Virus record (IMG/VR): IMGVR_UViG_3300021962_006357
Location: 1-28,642 of that record
Source: a virus
Reading direction: 5' to 3' (one strand)
Length of the DNA: 28,642 bases
In this document: piece by piece, positions 19,800 to 28,642 of the stretch
Layout: each line of letters starts with the position of its first letter
How positions within the stretch are numbered: position 1 is the first letter of the stretch
Notes under the pieces: model-generated
Told to the model about the DNA's origin: nothing
Databases searched by the model: none
What the model saw: only the letters and a program-made list of their open reading frames with translations
Program-made: the position numbers and the translations under genes

Positions 19800-20050
19800 G
19801 CAAAGAGTTCCGCTCAAAGGTAGAAGAAGCATTGCGTATCTTGGTTGATACAGACAGTGTGGGAAAAAATTACATTGCTACTAACTGGATTCTTATATCC
19901 GAGTGGGCAGACTATGAAGGCGAAAGATTTTTACACACACAAGTCAGTGATGCTATGACTCCCTGGAACGCAGCGGGAATGATGCAGTTAGCCGAAGAAT
20001 ACAACAGTGAACTTATTGAAAATACTACAGAAACAGAGGATGACCAATGA
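19796..20050 (+). CDS. Small hypothetical protein of the head module
   Basis: 84 residues, ATGA overlap with the protease. RSKVEEALRILVDTDSVGKNYIATNWILISEWADYEGERFLHTQVSDAMTPWNAAGMMQLAEEYNSEL is a compact mixed fold; the tail ENTTETEDDQ is acidic. The tryptophan-rich helical pattern recalls small proteins found beside phage Ntn-hydrolases, perhaps as regulator or substrate, but that is inference. Family not recognised. Confidence 0.6.
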   Translation: MSKEFRSKVEEALRILVDTDSVGKNYIATNWILISEWADYEGERFLHTQVSDAMTPWNAAGMMQLAEEYNSELIENTTETEDDQ

Positions 20051-20499
20051 CAACAGCACCAGAAAATCGTGGTGGCGCTAACGGAGGTCCTCAATACAAT
20101 CCTGCTAATGTCAACCCTTTCGGCGGCGATGGACAAAGTGGCAAAGCAAGTGGATTTAAATACGGTATGAATAAGACTATTGATGACCAGCGTAAAATGG
20201 GCAATGCCGCAGTTGCCACTACGGGCGGTGCTGCTACTCCTGCACCGCAACTTCCTCCAGTTACTCCAATTACGGCACCAAGCGAACTTCGCGACCAAAG
20301 TGTTATGGATGGCGCATCAATGGGTGATGGTGCTAACAGTATCCCTGGACTTCCAACCCCGTCCGAACCTGACAACGTTGAATTTGATGCCTCTATTCGT
20401 GGATATTCACAAGTTTTACAGTTTGTTGCATCTCAACCCAGCACCTCAAAAGAAACTCGTTCTATTATAAGTAACTTGTTGCGCGGTAGCGAAATATGA
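20047..20499 (+). CDS. Gly/Pro-rich head-module protein
   Basis: 150 residues, ATGA overlaps at both ends. The first ~110 residues are low-complexity (Gly, Asn, Pro, Ala, Thr: RGGANGGPQYNPANVNPFGG) and probably disordered; the last ~35 are helical (SIRGYSQVLQFVASQPSTSKETRSIISNLLRGSE). Likely a minor virion or assembly protein. No family recognised. Confidence 0.6.
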   Translation: MTTAPENRGGANGGPQYNPANVNPFGGDGQSGKASGFKYGMNKTIDDQRKMGNAAVATTGGAATPAPQLPPVTPITAPSELRDQSVMDGASMGDGANSIPGLPTPSEPDNVEFDASIRGYSQVLQFVASQPSTSKETRSIISNLLRGSEI

Positions 20500-23400
20500 G
20501 TGTATGGAAAAAGATGAATGACCTTACAAAGGGAACCATTGATTGGACCAGAGATGTAGGGCTTTCACTTATTGCTGGTCCTAAATTTTTCTGGGATATA
20601 GCAACTGCTCCCTGGAATGACAGGAAAGAATTTAATGGTTTTTTAAATACAATCAGCCAGGCTACGATTGATGCAAATAAAAACACCTTCCGTCCCCTTG
20701 GTGGAATTGTTGCTGCAAATTATGCCACTGCTAAAAATATTCTTTGGGAGCCAGCAGCCGCAGTAACGTCCTTCGGGTTAGAAGCCGAGCGTACAGGTAC
20801 GGGTTTAACAGCAGGATTATTTGATTCTGAAGTTCGTAAAAAAAATCAAGAACAATGGAAAAAGGCTTGGGATAATCGCCAAGAAGTTCCCCTTGGTCAA
20901 GGTATGGCTTATTCGCAACCACAGAATGCAATTCTCAAAGGCATATCATCTATCACAGATAATGAAGAATTTCTTCCACAGTATTTAAAATCAGATTTTG
21001 ATATTTATGACAGCACTCAGCGCGACAGGGCTTTTAAGTCAAGTCTATATGGTAAAATTACATCTGGTATAGGTGATGTTGAAAAACAACTATTCCTAGA
21101 CCCAAGTTTAATTGTTGGAAAAGCAATCAAAGTTGCTAAAATGGCAGATGATTCATTTACTGCAATCAAAGGAATTGATGCAGCCCTTGCTGGGGAAGTA
21201 AATAAGTACTCAAAACTTGGTGACGACTTTGCTGCAAATGATGGTATCTATGCGTTAAACCATCCTTGGATTGGTAAAGCCAACGACCCAGCCTCATCTT
21301 CTTATTTACTTGGTGTAACTTCAACCAAAGAAGAAGCCCTACATACAATGAGTGCCCTACTGGGAAACCCTGGCTCTGTTGCAAAACTTGATATATTAAA
21401 ACGCCCAGACATTGCCGAACCTCTTAGAATAGCAAGCGGTGAATTAAGCCGTAGAGATTTAAAAATTTTACTACGCGATGAAAACAAAATTGCTACAACA
21501 GCAGAAGAGGGTATGTTAGACCTTGGCTACCTGCGCACCCCCGAAGAAATCGCAGCCGATAAAGAATTTTTAGCAGTTTGGGCCAAGCACGATAAATATA
21601 TTTCTCAATTAACTGGGATAGCCTCCCCAGGCACGGCACCTTTGACACAAGGTATTGGGCTAGGAATAACCCAGCGTACTGGAAGTTTTATCGCCTCTGC
21701 ACGCAGTGTCCCATTTCACAGTTTAGATGTTGATTTACCTAGTGTAAGCGTTTATCAACCAACACCTTTTCATCGGGCATATTATAATTTCTCTTACCCT
21801 TTGCGCAAGCGTCCAAGTGGTCTAATGAATCTTAATGAAGGCTCCTCAATTAACGAAATTACTTTTACTGGAAACCGACTTATCAGCAATGGTTACCTTG
21901 ACTACAACATTGTTGGAAAAGCAATTGATGATTTTGCCGCTGCGGCAAGCCCAGAAGCCAAGAAAATTGTTATTCAAAATTTTGAAAGATTAGGTTTTCT
22001 TGCTCTTGGTAAAAAATATGATATATCGCCAGAACAGATGGAAGCAATAATTAAAGGACATATTGTAGCAAAAGATGGATTTTTAAAAGAAGGAAAAGAA
22101 ACTGGCTATGTTTATGATGCGGTTAATAATGTAAATATTACAAGCGTCTTTTTTGAATCTCAAACATCAAACTTTTATCCAATGGCAAATTTTGATTATA
22201 TTGAAAGTATTCTTAAACAAGAGTACGGTAGGTTAAAGTTAGTTTGGGGAACAAAAAACCAAATTACAGACACCCTTGAAGCGGTAAATGATTTATGGAA
22301 AGCAGGGGTTCTTTTGCGCCTTGGCTACCCACTTCGCAACCAAGCAGATTCTCAGGGGCGTATTCTTGCTGCAGTTGGACTTACTGCCACACTTAAGTAC
22401 CTTGGCCCAGGCACAAAAAATTTATTTGAAAATCTAAAGGTACCCGCAACTAGAGTTATTGATAACATTAAAAATTCAAAAAATGGAATTAAACCATTAT
22501 CTTATGAAGAAACAAAAAAACAATTGCAAACTCTTGGTCGTGAAATGGCTGTTCACGAAAAAGAAATTGATAAAATTAATAAAGCCTTGGGTAAAAATCC
22601 TAAAGACCTAGATGCCATTGCTAAGTTAGTAGCAGAACAACTTAAGTTGGATACAAAAAAAGTTGTATATGATGCAAATAATGCCTCATTAACAAAAATT
22701 GAAAAAGGAAAACTTGCTTCAAGAAAAAAAGGTATAGGGCAGGGAGAAATTACTCTCCCATCAGTTTTTGATACAGCAGATGGATTTGCATATACTATTA
22801 ATGACGGTTTTGCTGGCGCTACTGGAGAACTCTTTCAAACCCTAAACTCTGGTGAAAGAATCCAATCACGTATTTTAGATAATTTTTCTGATACTTATAG
22901 AAGCAAAGTGGTATCTGGTAATCGTGGTTCTGTAACCCCAGACCAGGTTAATTATTATACAGAGTGGGCCAAAACTCTTAATAAAGATTTTAGTAACAGC
23001 GCCGTTATTAGAGAACTTCTTAACCCAAAAAATAAAATTGAAAACGTAATTTCCTGGTTAAAGGATTCTAAAGAAGGTGTTGCCTTAAGACAGAGATTGG
23101 GTTTGTCTGCAAGGGATGCGGAAGAATATGTTTATCAAGCATCTGGTTTTTTAAATGCTCATATGCCAGTGGGCTCAGGTATACGAGAAAAAATTATATC
23201 TGGTGAAAAAATTACGGAAGAATTTTTACGTAATGCAATTAAAGACCCAGACAAATTGCCGATAGTCAATGGATTTGTTATTGAAGAAGCACTTACAAAA
23301 GTTTCAAGTTACGGAATAAAAGCATTTGTTTCTTCAGCCTTTAAAATTGTTGGCTCTATGCCAGAAACTGCTTTGGCTAGAAACCCACTATTTCTTAATT

Positions 23401-25139
23401 TGTATGAGCGTTCATTGGCAAAACGTTTAGCACTTTCAGAAGGACTTAATAAAGGAAGATTTACTGAAAAAGAATTTCAAGACATACAATTAAGTCTTGA
23501 AATGGGTGCTCGTAAAGACGCGCTTAAAGGCGTAAATGAGATTCTGTATAGCGTAATAAATCGTAGTAACATTGCAGAAACGCTGCGGTTTACATCTCCC
23601 TTTCTATCTGCACAACTTAACTCAATAACAACTTGGTTAAAATTGGGTATTGAGAACCCTCAGGTATTTAGTCGGGCAGTGGCCCTATACAACGCCCCCA
23701 ATAGTGGTGGTTTCGTAACCGACAAAAACGGAGATATTGTTCCCCCTTATAAGGGTTATGACCCTAATGACACGATGTGGTTTCAGATTCCAAAATCATT
23801 AAAGAAGATACCTGTTGTAGGTAAGGGTCTTGAAAGCCTTAACGAGGTTGGAATAACTAAAAGAACAATGGATGTTGTTTTTATGGGCAGTCCATTACAA
23901 TTAAGCATTGGACCATATATTAGCGTCCCTGTTTCTTATGTTTTAAAATATCAACCTAAATTTTCTGCTGTTGTAAATTGGGCCTTCCCTTATGGGCCAT
24001 CTACAGATGCAAATTTATTTTTTCCTACTTGGCTCAAAAGATTAACAGAACAAAAAATGGGTGTAAAAGATACAAGTTATGCCAATGATTTTGGTCTTAT
24101 AATGCAGACGGAATATCGCAAGGCCAGAGAGGCTAAATTACCATACCCTAGTGATGCTGAAATTAAAAAGAAGGTAGATGCTTTTTACAGTATGCGAATA
24201 TGGGCTTCGCTCATTCTTCCAGTAACGCCTCAATTTGAAAGTCCTTTTAGATTGCATATTGAAAAATATCGCATCTATGTAGAAAAGTATGGCCTTGAGG
24301 CTCCTGGTAAATTTTTTGAAGACTACCCAGAATTTTTTGAATTTGCCCTATCTTTTTCACAGAATAAAACAGGCGTTAATCCTTCAATGACCGCTGTGGA
24401 AAACAGTAAAAGATATTCAAACCTTATTTCAAAAATTAAAGATGATAACCCAGCCTTAATTGGGGCTATTGTTAATGGTTCAAGTACTTCAAAATTTAAT
24501 CCTACTGCTTATTGGTGGCAACAACAGACTCCAATTTCCCCTGGAAGTTCAGAAACATTTCGTGGTTCACGAGAGCCAGCAGAGGCAATAAAATTAAACC
24601 AGGCAAAAGAAGGTTGGATTAAATTTAGAAAAGTTCAAGATTATATTGATAGCCAGTTGACTGCTCGTGGATTAAGTTCTACAAGACAAAAAGGTGCAGA
24701 AGATTTAGCCGCATTTAAAAATACGGCTATTTCCATCCTGGCAACAGTGAAAGACCCAGTAACTGGAAAACCAATTCCAGGCTCAGTGTCCCCCTGGTTT
24801 GAAGATTATAACGATGTAAACAGGGTTAAAGTATTACAAACAGTATCGGGTCTTAAAAAAGTTATTACCGATACTACATTTATGAAAGATAATAAAGATA
24901 ATCCAACTTGGAAATCTGTTATTGTTTATATGAAGATGAGAGATATGCTTGGGCTACAATTAGGAGCACGTAAGTCAGCAGATATTGATGCTAAAAGTAA
25001 TAGCGATATTAGATTTTTGTATGACGTAGTTGTAAAAAAATTAAAATCAGATGATATCGGATTTTCAGATATGTATGATAGATATCTTTCACAAGATACT
25101 GTATACAACAAGTACCTAGGAGTAGCAAATGGACCGTGA
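20496..25139 (+). CDS. Very large virion protein, possibly polyvalent or ejected type
   Basis: 1547 residues, the largest gene here. No enzyme motif was recognised. Two segments recall large polyvalent-protein-associated domains: AGVLLRLGYPLRNQADSQGR near residue 600 (like the RN-containing strand) and ETLRFTSPFLSAQLNSITTW near 1025 (like the FPF-x-W segment). A charged coiled region lies at about 675-750. Such proteins can be packaged and injected with DNA. Base use is more AT-rich (many AAA and TTT codons) than in the portal or terminase genes. It overlaps neighbours by 4 and 11 bases. It may instead be a purely internal structural protein. Confidence 0.6.
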   Translation: MSVWKKMNDLTKGTIDWTRDVGLSLIAGPKFFWDIATAPWNDRKEFNGFLNTISQATIDANKNTFRPLGGIVAANYATAKNILWEPAAAVTSFGLEAERTGTGLTAGLFDSEVRKKNQEQWKKAWDNRQEVPLGQGMAYSQPQNAILKGISSITDNEEFLPQYLKSDFDIYDSTQRDRAFKSSLYGKITSGIGDVEKQLFLDPSLIVGKAIKVAKMADDSFTAIKGIDAALAGEVNKYSKLGDDFAANDGIYALNHPWIGKANDPASSSYLLGVTSTKEEALHTMSALLGNPGSVAKLDILKRPDIAEPLRIASGELSRRDLKILLRDENKIATTAEEGMLDLGYLRTPEEIAADKEFLAVWAKHDKYISQLTGIASPGTAPLTQGIGLGITQRTGSFIASARSVPFHSLDVDLPSVSVYQPTPFHRAYYNFSYPLRKRPSGLMNLNEGSSINEITFTGNRLISNGYLDYNIVGKAIDDFAAAASPEAKKIVIQNFERLGFLALGKKYDISPEQMEAIIKGHIVAKDGFLKEGKETGYVYDAVNNVNITSVFFESQTSNFYPMANFDYIESILKQEYGRLKLVWGTKNQITDTLEAVNDLWKAGVLLRLGYPLRNQADSQGRILAAVGLTATLKYLGPGTKNLFENLKVPATRVIDNIKNSKNGIKPLSYEETKKQLQTLGREMAVHEKEIDKINKALGKNPKDLDAIAKLVAEQLKLDTKKVVYDANNASLTKIEKGKLASRKKGIGQGEITLPSVFDTADGFAYTINDGFAGATGELFQTLNSGERIQSRILDNFSDTYRSKVVSGNRGSVTPDQVNYYTEWAKTLNKDFSNSAVIRELLNPKNKIENVISWLKDSKEGVALRQRLGLSARDAEEYVYQASGFLNAHMPVGSGIREKIISGEKITEEFLRNAIKDPDKLPIVNGFVIEEALTKVSSYGIKAFVSSAFKIVGSMPETALARNPLFLNLYERSLAKRLALSEGLNKGRFTEKEFQDIQLSLEMGARKDALKGVNEILYSVINRSNIAETLRFTSPFLSAQLNSITTWLKLGIENPQVFSRAVALYNAPNSGGFVTDKNGDIVPPYKGYDPNDTMWFQIPKSLKKIPVVGKGLESLNEVGITKRTMDVVFMGSPLQLSIGPYISVPVSYVLKYQPKFSAVVNWAFPYGPSTDANLFFPTWLKRLTEQKMGVKDTSYANDFGLIMQTEYRKAREAKLPYPSDAEIKKKVDAFYSMRIWASLILPVTPQFESPFRLHIEKYRIYVEKYGLEAPGKFFEDYPEFFEFALSFSQNKTGVNPSMTAVENSKRYSNLISKIKDDNPALIGAIVNGSSTSKFNPTAYWWQQQTPISPGSSETFRGSREPAEAIKLNQAKEGWIKFRKVQDYIDSQLTARGLSSTRQKGAEDLAAFKNTAISILATVKDPVTGKPIPGSVSPWFEDYNDVNRVKVLQTVSGLKKVITDTTFMKDNKDNPTWKSVIVYMKMRDMLGLQLGARKSADIDAKSNSDIRFLYDVVVKKLKSDDIGFSDMYDRYLSQDTVYNKYLGVANGP

Positions 25140-25905
25140 GGCAATGATTAGGTTTTTTATGGGACTGGGTGCAACCCGTGAGGAGGCCGAGGCTTCGGTT
25201 GGCGGCGGCGGAGCAAACGGTGGAACATCCTCAGTATATGTTGGCGGGACTATTCCAGTCAAAAAAACTGCGGGGCGCCCTGGAAGTCCCGTAAGCGTTA
25301 TAACTGGTACTACAGAAAACACATCAACAATAGAGGAATCCTATCTTAAGTTTTGGAAAGATAAAACAACCAAAGCAAAAGTAATGGCACGCCTTAAGTT
25401 AATGGGTCGTGAAGAGTTGGGCGAGGCTGGTGCCTATAAATTATGGAAAGATACAGTTGATATGGCTGCTGAAATCTATTCATCTGGTAAAGGGTTTAAG
25501 ATTACGCCACTTGAATTATTAAATCTATCCGCAAAGCAAGCAGCCCCTGCACCCCAACTTCCACAGCGTCAAGTCCAACCACTAGAACGCGCCGAAATAG
25601 ATAACTTTGTAGATAGCATCTATTTATCAAAAATAGGCCAACTGGCAACCAGCGAAGAAAAAAGTAAACACTTTGCTGAATTTGAAGCAATCAATACTGG
25701 AACGGTTACTACAACCAAAAAGGTTAAGAATCCAAAGACTGGCGTTTTAGAAAATGTAAGCACAACTACAAGAGGTTTTAATGAAGATGCTGCCCAAGCA
25801 AAGATTGAGGCAGACTTAAAGAAAAATAATCCTCTTGAATACCAACGCCGCAAGGCTTTTGAATTTGCTAATGAAACTACTAAAATAATGTCTGGGGGTA
25901 TGTAA
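25129..25905 (+). CDS. Virion-associated protein of the head module
   Basis: 258 residues; the start lies 11 bases inside the preceding gene. It begins with a UBA-like turn (MIRFFMGLGATREEAEASVGGG), then a Gly-rich linker. A helical core follows, including YLKFWKDKTTKAKVMARLKLMGREELGEAGAYKLWKDTVDMAAEIY, then ITPLELLNLSAK. The end is charged (AAQAKIEADLKKNNPLEYQRRKAFEFANETTKIM). No enzyme motif. It stops one base before the next ATG (TAATG), so the series is co-translated. Likely internal or scaffold-related. Confidence 0.6.
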   Translation: MDREAMIRFFMGLGATREEAEASVGGGGANGGTSSVYVGGTIPVKKTAGRPGSPVSVITGTTENTSTIEESYLKFWKDKTTKAKVMARLKLMGREELGEAGAYKLWKDTVDMAAEIYSSGKGFKITPLELLNLSAKQAAPAPQLPQRQVQPLERAEIDNFVDSIYLSKIGQLATSEEKSKHFAEFEAINTGTVTTTKKVKNPKTGVLENVSTTTRGFNEDAAQAKIEADLKKNNPLEYQRRKAFEFANETTKIMSGGM

Positions 25906-26831
25906 TGCCGATTGCACCAGAGCCTACTGATTCTGACCTACAAGCCCAAGTAGACGCAGCCAAGAAGGCAAGAGATACTGCTTTTAACAATACTGAATTG
26001 CAAACTCAAATTCAAATGATTCTTGCTCTTAAAGATACAGACCCAAAACTTCAAGAGGCTTGGAATGCTTATCTCAAAGGTGATGTTGATGGCTTTCGTG
26101 CTGCAATATTAGCAAGTAACTTTTATAAAACAAAAAATGCTATGGCACGTCAACGTGCTCAGGCCAAGGTAAGCCAACCTGGTGTATACGAAAGCGACAA
26201 AGCAAAGTATAAGGCTACACAAAAGAATCGTCTTATTGGTGTTGGCGTTAAATTTACCGCAGCAATTGAAGCGCAGTTGGATTCTGCCTATGATAATGGT
26301 TTAGAGAGTGATGATGAGTTAGATGATATTTTAGGTAGGGCTGGTGTTCTTGGTGACCTTGGTGGTTCTACCCTTGGTTCAATTTCTACGTTAAAAGCCT
26401 ATGCAAATTCATATGGAGTAGGTAGTCTTTTAGATAGTAACTATTGGAACTCAAAATCTAAAGGTATTTTTGGACAAGATATAACAGCAGAAGATATACA
26501 AAAAGAAATTAGGGAACTATCTGCAAGCGCATTTCCTGCTTACGCTGATGGAATCAACAAAGGTATTTCTCTTGCTTCGCAAGGTTCAAGTGTTATACAA
26601 ACATTTGCAAGATTCCTTGAAGAAGACCCAGATACATTATCTTTTGATGACCCAGATATACGTCAAGTTATGCAATATGTAGACCCAGTTACTGGTAAGC
26701 CAGCACGTATGCCACAATGGATGACAGAACAAAAAGTAAAGAAAAATCCTAAGTGGGGCTTTACAAACAACGCTAGAGATACTATTGATTCATTGTCTCT
26801 TACAGTATTCAGAGATTTGGGGCTTGCATAA
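25905..26831 (+). CDS. Virion-associated helical protein
   Basis: 308 residues, TAATG overlaps at both ends. Mostly helical: TELQTQIQMILALKDTDPKLQEAWNAYLKGDVDGFRAAIL, RNRLIGVGVKFTAAIEAQLD, TAEDIQKEIRELSASAFPAY. The end (GKPARMPQWMTEQKVKKNPKWGFTNNARDTIDSLSLTVFRDLGLA) looks like a conserved terminal module. Together with its two neighbours it forms a three-gene block between the giant protein and the scaffold gene. A tape-measure-like or internal-core role is possible; family not recognised. Confidence 0.6.
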   Translation: MPIAPEPTDSDLQAQVDAAKKARDTAFNNTELQTQIQMILALKDTDPKLQEAWNAYLKGDVDGFRAAILASNFYKTKNAMARQRAQAKVSQPGVYESDKAKYKATQKNRLIGVGVKFTAAIEAQLDSAYDNGLESDDELDDILGRAGVLGDLGGSTLGSISTLKAYANSYGVGSLLDSNYWNSKSKGIFGQDITAEDIQKEIRELSASAFPAYADGINKGISLASQGSSVIQTFARFLEEDPDTLSFDDPDIRQVMQYVDPVTGKPARMPQWMTEQKVKKNPKWGFTNNARDTIDSLSLTVFRDLGLA

Positions 26832-28297
26832 TGGCATTAACAGAGGCACAATGGAATAGACTTCAAAATAGTTTTCCGCCCGAAGACAGAGAATCTTATG
26901 CTTCATATTTAAATGCAATTGGTGAAGATGCACCAACGCCAACGCCAACGCCAACGCCAACGCCAGCAAGTGTTGATACAACCGATGAGCGCCAACAGGC
27001 TATCTTGGCGGCCAGAGCCAGCGCATTGGCCCTTGAAGGCTTAACACCAACGCCCACACCAATTGTAACAGGAGAACCAACACGCCCTGCTGGCACACCT
27101 AAAACTTATATTTATGATGCAACAACTAAAACCTGGGTCAAACCACCAAAACCAGCCGATAGCGCAACCAATACATATATTTGGGACGATGATAAAGGTT
27201 GGGTTGCAACAGCGATTAAGGGTACCAAGACAGTAAAGGCCATTACCTATACTGGTACAGGTTTAAATCGCAAAAAGGTAACCACATACAGTGATGATAC
27301 TTCTCTTACTGAAGATGCACCAGACAGTTCTGGTACTGGATTTGGTACTGGATTTGGTACTGGTCTTGGCACTGGTGGCTTTACTCAAGCAGATATAAAT
27401 AAAGCAGTTCAAGAGGCTTTAAATGCTTCAACTAAAACAGCAACAGATGCTGCTGCAGCGGCTGCTAAAACCACCGCACGTAAGAATATGATTGAAGTTC
27501 TTTACTCCCGTTTCAAGGCTTATGGTCTTGAGACATTGGCAAAAAAGATTGAGCAGTTAGCCATTGATGGTGCAACAGAAGACACAATTACTATACAACT
27601 ACAGGAAAGCGAAGAGTATAAGACTCGTTTTAAGGCAAATGGCGTTCGCGTTAAGAACGATTTAAAGTACTTATCCCCTGCTGAATACCTTAATCTTGAA
27701 GACTCATACCGTCAGGTACTGCGTGCGTATGGACTTAAGACCTTTGACAATGATGCTTATGTATCACAGTTTATTGCCAATGATATGTCTCCAACTGAAC
27801 TATCTAATCGTGTTGTTACTGCCGTCCAGCGTGTTCGCAATGCAGACCCTGCAGTATCTAAACAACTACGTGATTACTACGGCATAGGTCAAGAAGACCT
27901 TGTTGCATATGTACTTGACCCACAACAGCAGTTCCAGAAGATTGAGCGCCAGGTTGCAGCATCAGAGATTGGTGTAGCAGCAGGCCGTCAGGGACTTACT
28001 GCTGGAGTAACAGTTGCAGAACAACTTGCAGCACAGGGAGTATCAATGGCTGAGGCTCAAAAGGGTTATGCAACTATTGCAGATATTCTTCCAGGTGCAG
28101 AAAAACTTTCTAATATCTATGGTAATACAATGGATGTTTATGGACAAGCCGAAGGTGAGCAAGAAGTGTTTAACTCTCTTGCATCTGCCCAACGTAAGCG
28201 TCAAAGACTTTCTGCCACTGAAGCGGGAACATTCGGCGCAAATGCTGGTATGAATAGGGTATCCCTAACTAGCGGAAAAGCAGCAGGCCAAATATAA
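26831..28297 (+). CDS. Virion-associated protein with Pro-Thr and Gly-Thr tandem repeats
   Basis: 488 residues. Layout: a short helical start, a Pro-Thr repeat (about 35-47), a second TPTPTP patch (about 73-78), a beta-like domain with two related strand units (TYIYDATTKTWVKP and TYIWDDDKGWVATA), a GTGFGTGFGTGLGTGG repeat (about 168-184) and a long helical C-terminal half (NMIEVLYSRFKAYGLETLAKKIEQ ... QRKRQRLSATEAGTFG). A virion protein joining a flexible N-terminus to a helical body is likely. The repeats are slippage-prone DNA. Confidence 0.65.
   Translation: MALTEAQWNRLQNSFPPEDRESYASYLNAIGEDAPTPTPTPTPTPASVDTTDERQQAILAARASALALEGLTPTPTPIVTGEPTRPAGTPKTYIYDATTKTWVKPPKPADSATNTYIWDDDKGWVATAIKGTKTVKAITYTGTGLNRKKVTTYSDDTSLTEDAPDSSGTGFGTGFGTGLGTGGFTQADINKAVQEALNASTKTATDAAAAAAKTTARKNMIEVLYSRFKAYGLETLAKKIEQLAIDGATEDTITIQLQESEEYKTRFKANGVRVKNDLKYLSPAEYLNLEDSYRQVLRAYGLKTFDNDAYVSQFIANDMSPTELSNRVVTAVQRVRNADPAVSKQLRDYYGIGQEDLVAYVLDPQQQFQKIERQVAASEIGVAAGRQGLTAGVTVAEQLAAQGVSMAEAQKGYATIADILPGAEKLSNIYGNTMDVYGQAEGEQEVFNSLASAQRKRQRLSATEAGTFGANAGMNRVSLTSGKAAGQI
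26935..26965 (+). repeat. Tandem hexamer (CCAACG)n coding Pro-Thr
   Basis: Five contiguous near-identical hexamers encode [10 protein letters not shown]. The same Pro-Thr coding, with varied third bases, occurs in the secreted protein at 1650-1860. Confidence 0.85.
27329..27375 (+). repeat. Tandem 12-bp repeat GGTACTGGATTT coding GTGF
   Basis: Two exact units are flanked by diverged ones (GGTACTGGTCTT, GGCACTGGTGGC), encoding a flexible Gly-Thr linker. Confidence 0.8.
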
Positions 28298-28306
28298 AAT
28301 AGAATC

Positions 28307-28331
28307 CTATGTGACCGACCAGCCCACATAG
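28307..28331 (+). repeat. Inverted repeat CTATGTG/CACATAG over a promoter
   Basis: 7-bp arms (28307-28313 and 28325-28331) separated by 11 bases, covering the -35 of the promoter at 28311-28339; possible operator. Confidence 0.45.
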
Positions 28332-28339
28332 CGTATAAG
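28311..28339 (+). promoter_or_regulatory. Putative promoter of the scaffold/capsid genes
   Basis: GTGACC, 17 bases, TATAAG. The -35 matches TTGACA at 4 of 6 positions and the -10 matches TATAAT at 5 of 6. It lies in the only sizeable gap (120 bases) of the late operon; the leader that follows can form CTGG/CCAG and CTAGT/ACTAG hairpins (28341-28374). Confidence 0.45.
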
Positions 28340-28417
28340 ACTGGTAGTAAGAGCCAGGCTAGTTCCCCGACTAGAATCTGAGGCTTGCGATTCAAACGAA
28401 TAGAAGGGTGGGTTGCT

Positions 28418-28642
28418 ATGAGCAACAACTACTGGGATGAAGACGAAGACGACCTAGATACCGACAACGAAGTGCAGATGGATGGAAGTGACTTACTTAA
28501 AAAGTTACGGAAAGCCAAGCGCAACGATGAGAAGCGTATTAAGGAACTCACTGAGCAACTTGAGGGATTATCCAAGTCGCAGCGTGAGCGTGTAGTCAAA
28601 GAGGTCCTAGAAAAGAAGGGTGTCAATCCAAAGGCACAACGA
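28418..28642 (+). CDS. Capsid scaffolding protein, N-terminal part (3' end outside window)
   Basis: 75 residues are visible from ATG 28418 (GAAGGG upstream), and the frame is open to the end. The very acidic start (MSNNYWDEDEDDLDTDNE) is followed by a charged coiled coil (LLKKLRKAKRNDEKRIKELTEQLEGLSKSQRERVVKEVLEKKG), the usual make-up of scaffolding proteins in actinobacterial phages. The major capsid gene would be expected next, outside the window. Another acidic coiled-coil head protein is the alternative. Confidence 0.65.
   Translation, partial: MSNNYWDEDEDDLDTDNEVQMDGSDLLKKLRKAKRNDEKRIKELTEQLEGLSKSQRERVVKEVLEKKGVNPKAQR

Noticed and set aside
1-28642. Temperate functions (integrase, excisionase, attachment site) and insertion sequences
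   Set aside because: No recombinase motif, transposase or flanking direct repeats were seen; this cannot exclude them outside the window.

Overview
The window reads as part of a tailed double-stranded DNA phage (Caudoviricetes) of an actinobacterium. The late genes are portal, large terminase, an HslV-like protease, the start of a likely scaffolding gene, a tail protein and an endolysin cassette. The early genes include a WhiB-family regulator, a family essentially confined to Actinobacteria and their phages. The moderate, AT-leaning base composition would suit a freshwater planktonic actinobacterium better than a high-GC soil one; that host guess is inference. I saw no integrase, tRNA gene, CRISPR array or insertion sequence. 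The major capsid gene, tape measure and DNA polymerase are not in this window, which is cut inside a gene at both ends.

Layout. (1) 1-4080, plus strand: end of a tail-associated protein, a secreted proline-rich protein, four small membrane proteins and a CHAP endolysin, closed by a strong terminator (4104-4152). (2) 4155-4390: a hairpin-rich leader. (3) 4391-9803, plus: replication and recombination genes, namely a split Cas4/AddB-like nuclease, a RecA/DnaB-like ATPase, a Holliday-junction-resolvase-like nuclease, a split DnaG-like primase, a DUF1599-like protein, a small PD-(D/E)XK protein and a sigma-like factor. (4) 14653 down to 9784, minus: about 20 short, mostly overlapping genes, among them an SprT-like metalloprotease, WhiB, an exported lytic transglycosylase, an FmdB-like zinc ribbon and many zinc-knuckle or membrane microproteins. 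(5) 14654-15324: a divergent, palindrome-dense, AT-rich non-coding region. (6) 15325-28642, plus: terminase (with a small-subunit-like N-terminus), portal, Ntn-hydrolase protease, a 1547-residue virion protein, three further structural-type proteins and the start of the scaffolding gene.

The most interesting signals are regulatory. A word close to ACTTAAGACAGGAGA lies just upstream of several starts on both strands, fused to the Shine-Dalgarno sequence. Its CTTAAG core occurs about 25 times in 10 kb of the early region, where 2-3 are expected, and in four proteins it is read in frame as Asp-Leu-Arg-Gln. On the plus strand the two cleanest copies follow 17-bp imperfect inverted repeats, an arrangement like the SAS/ESAS elements of cluster K mycobacteriophages but with a different sequence. 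In the minus operon, three perfect and one near-perfect TGTGA-N6-TCACA palindromes (the CRP/GlxR consensus) lie in the non-coding gaps, three of them beside a recurrent GC-rich folded element that resembles a tRNA acceptor stem plus T arm. Together they suggest an early operon tied to the host cAMP-CRP system, with WhiB inside it. This is a sequence-based hypothesis.
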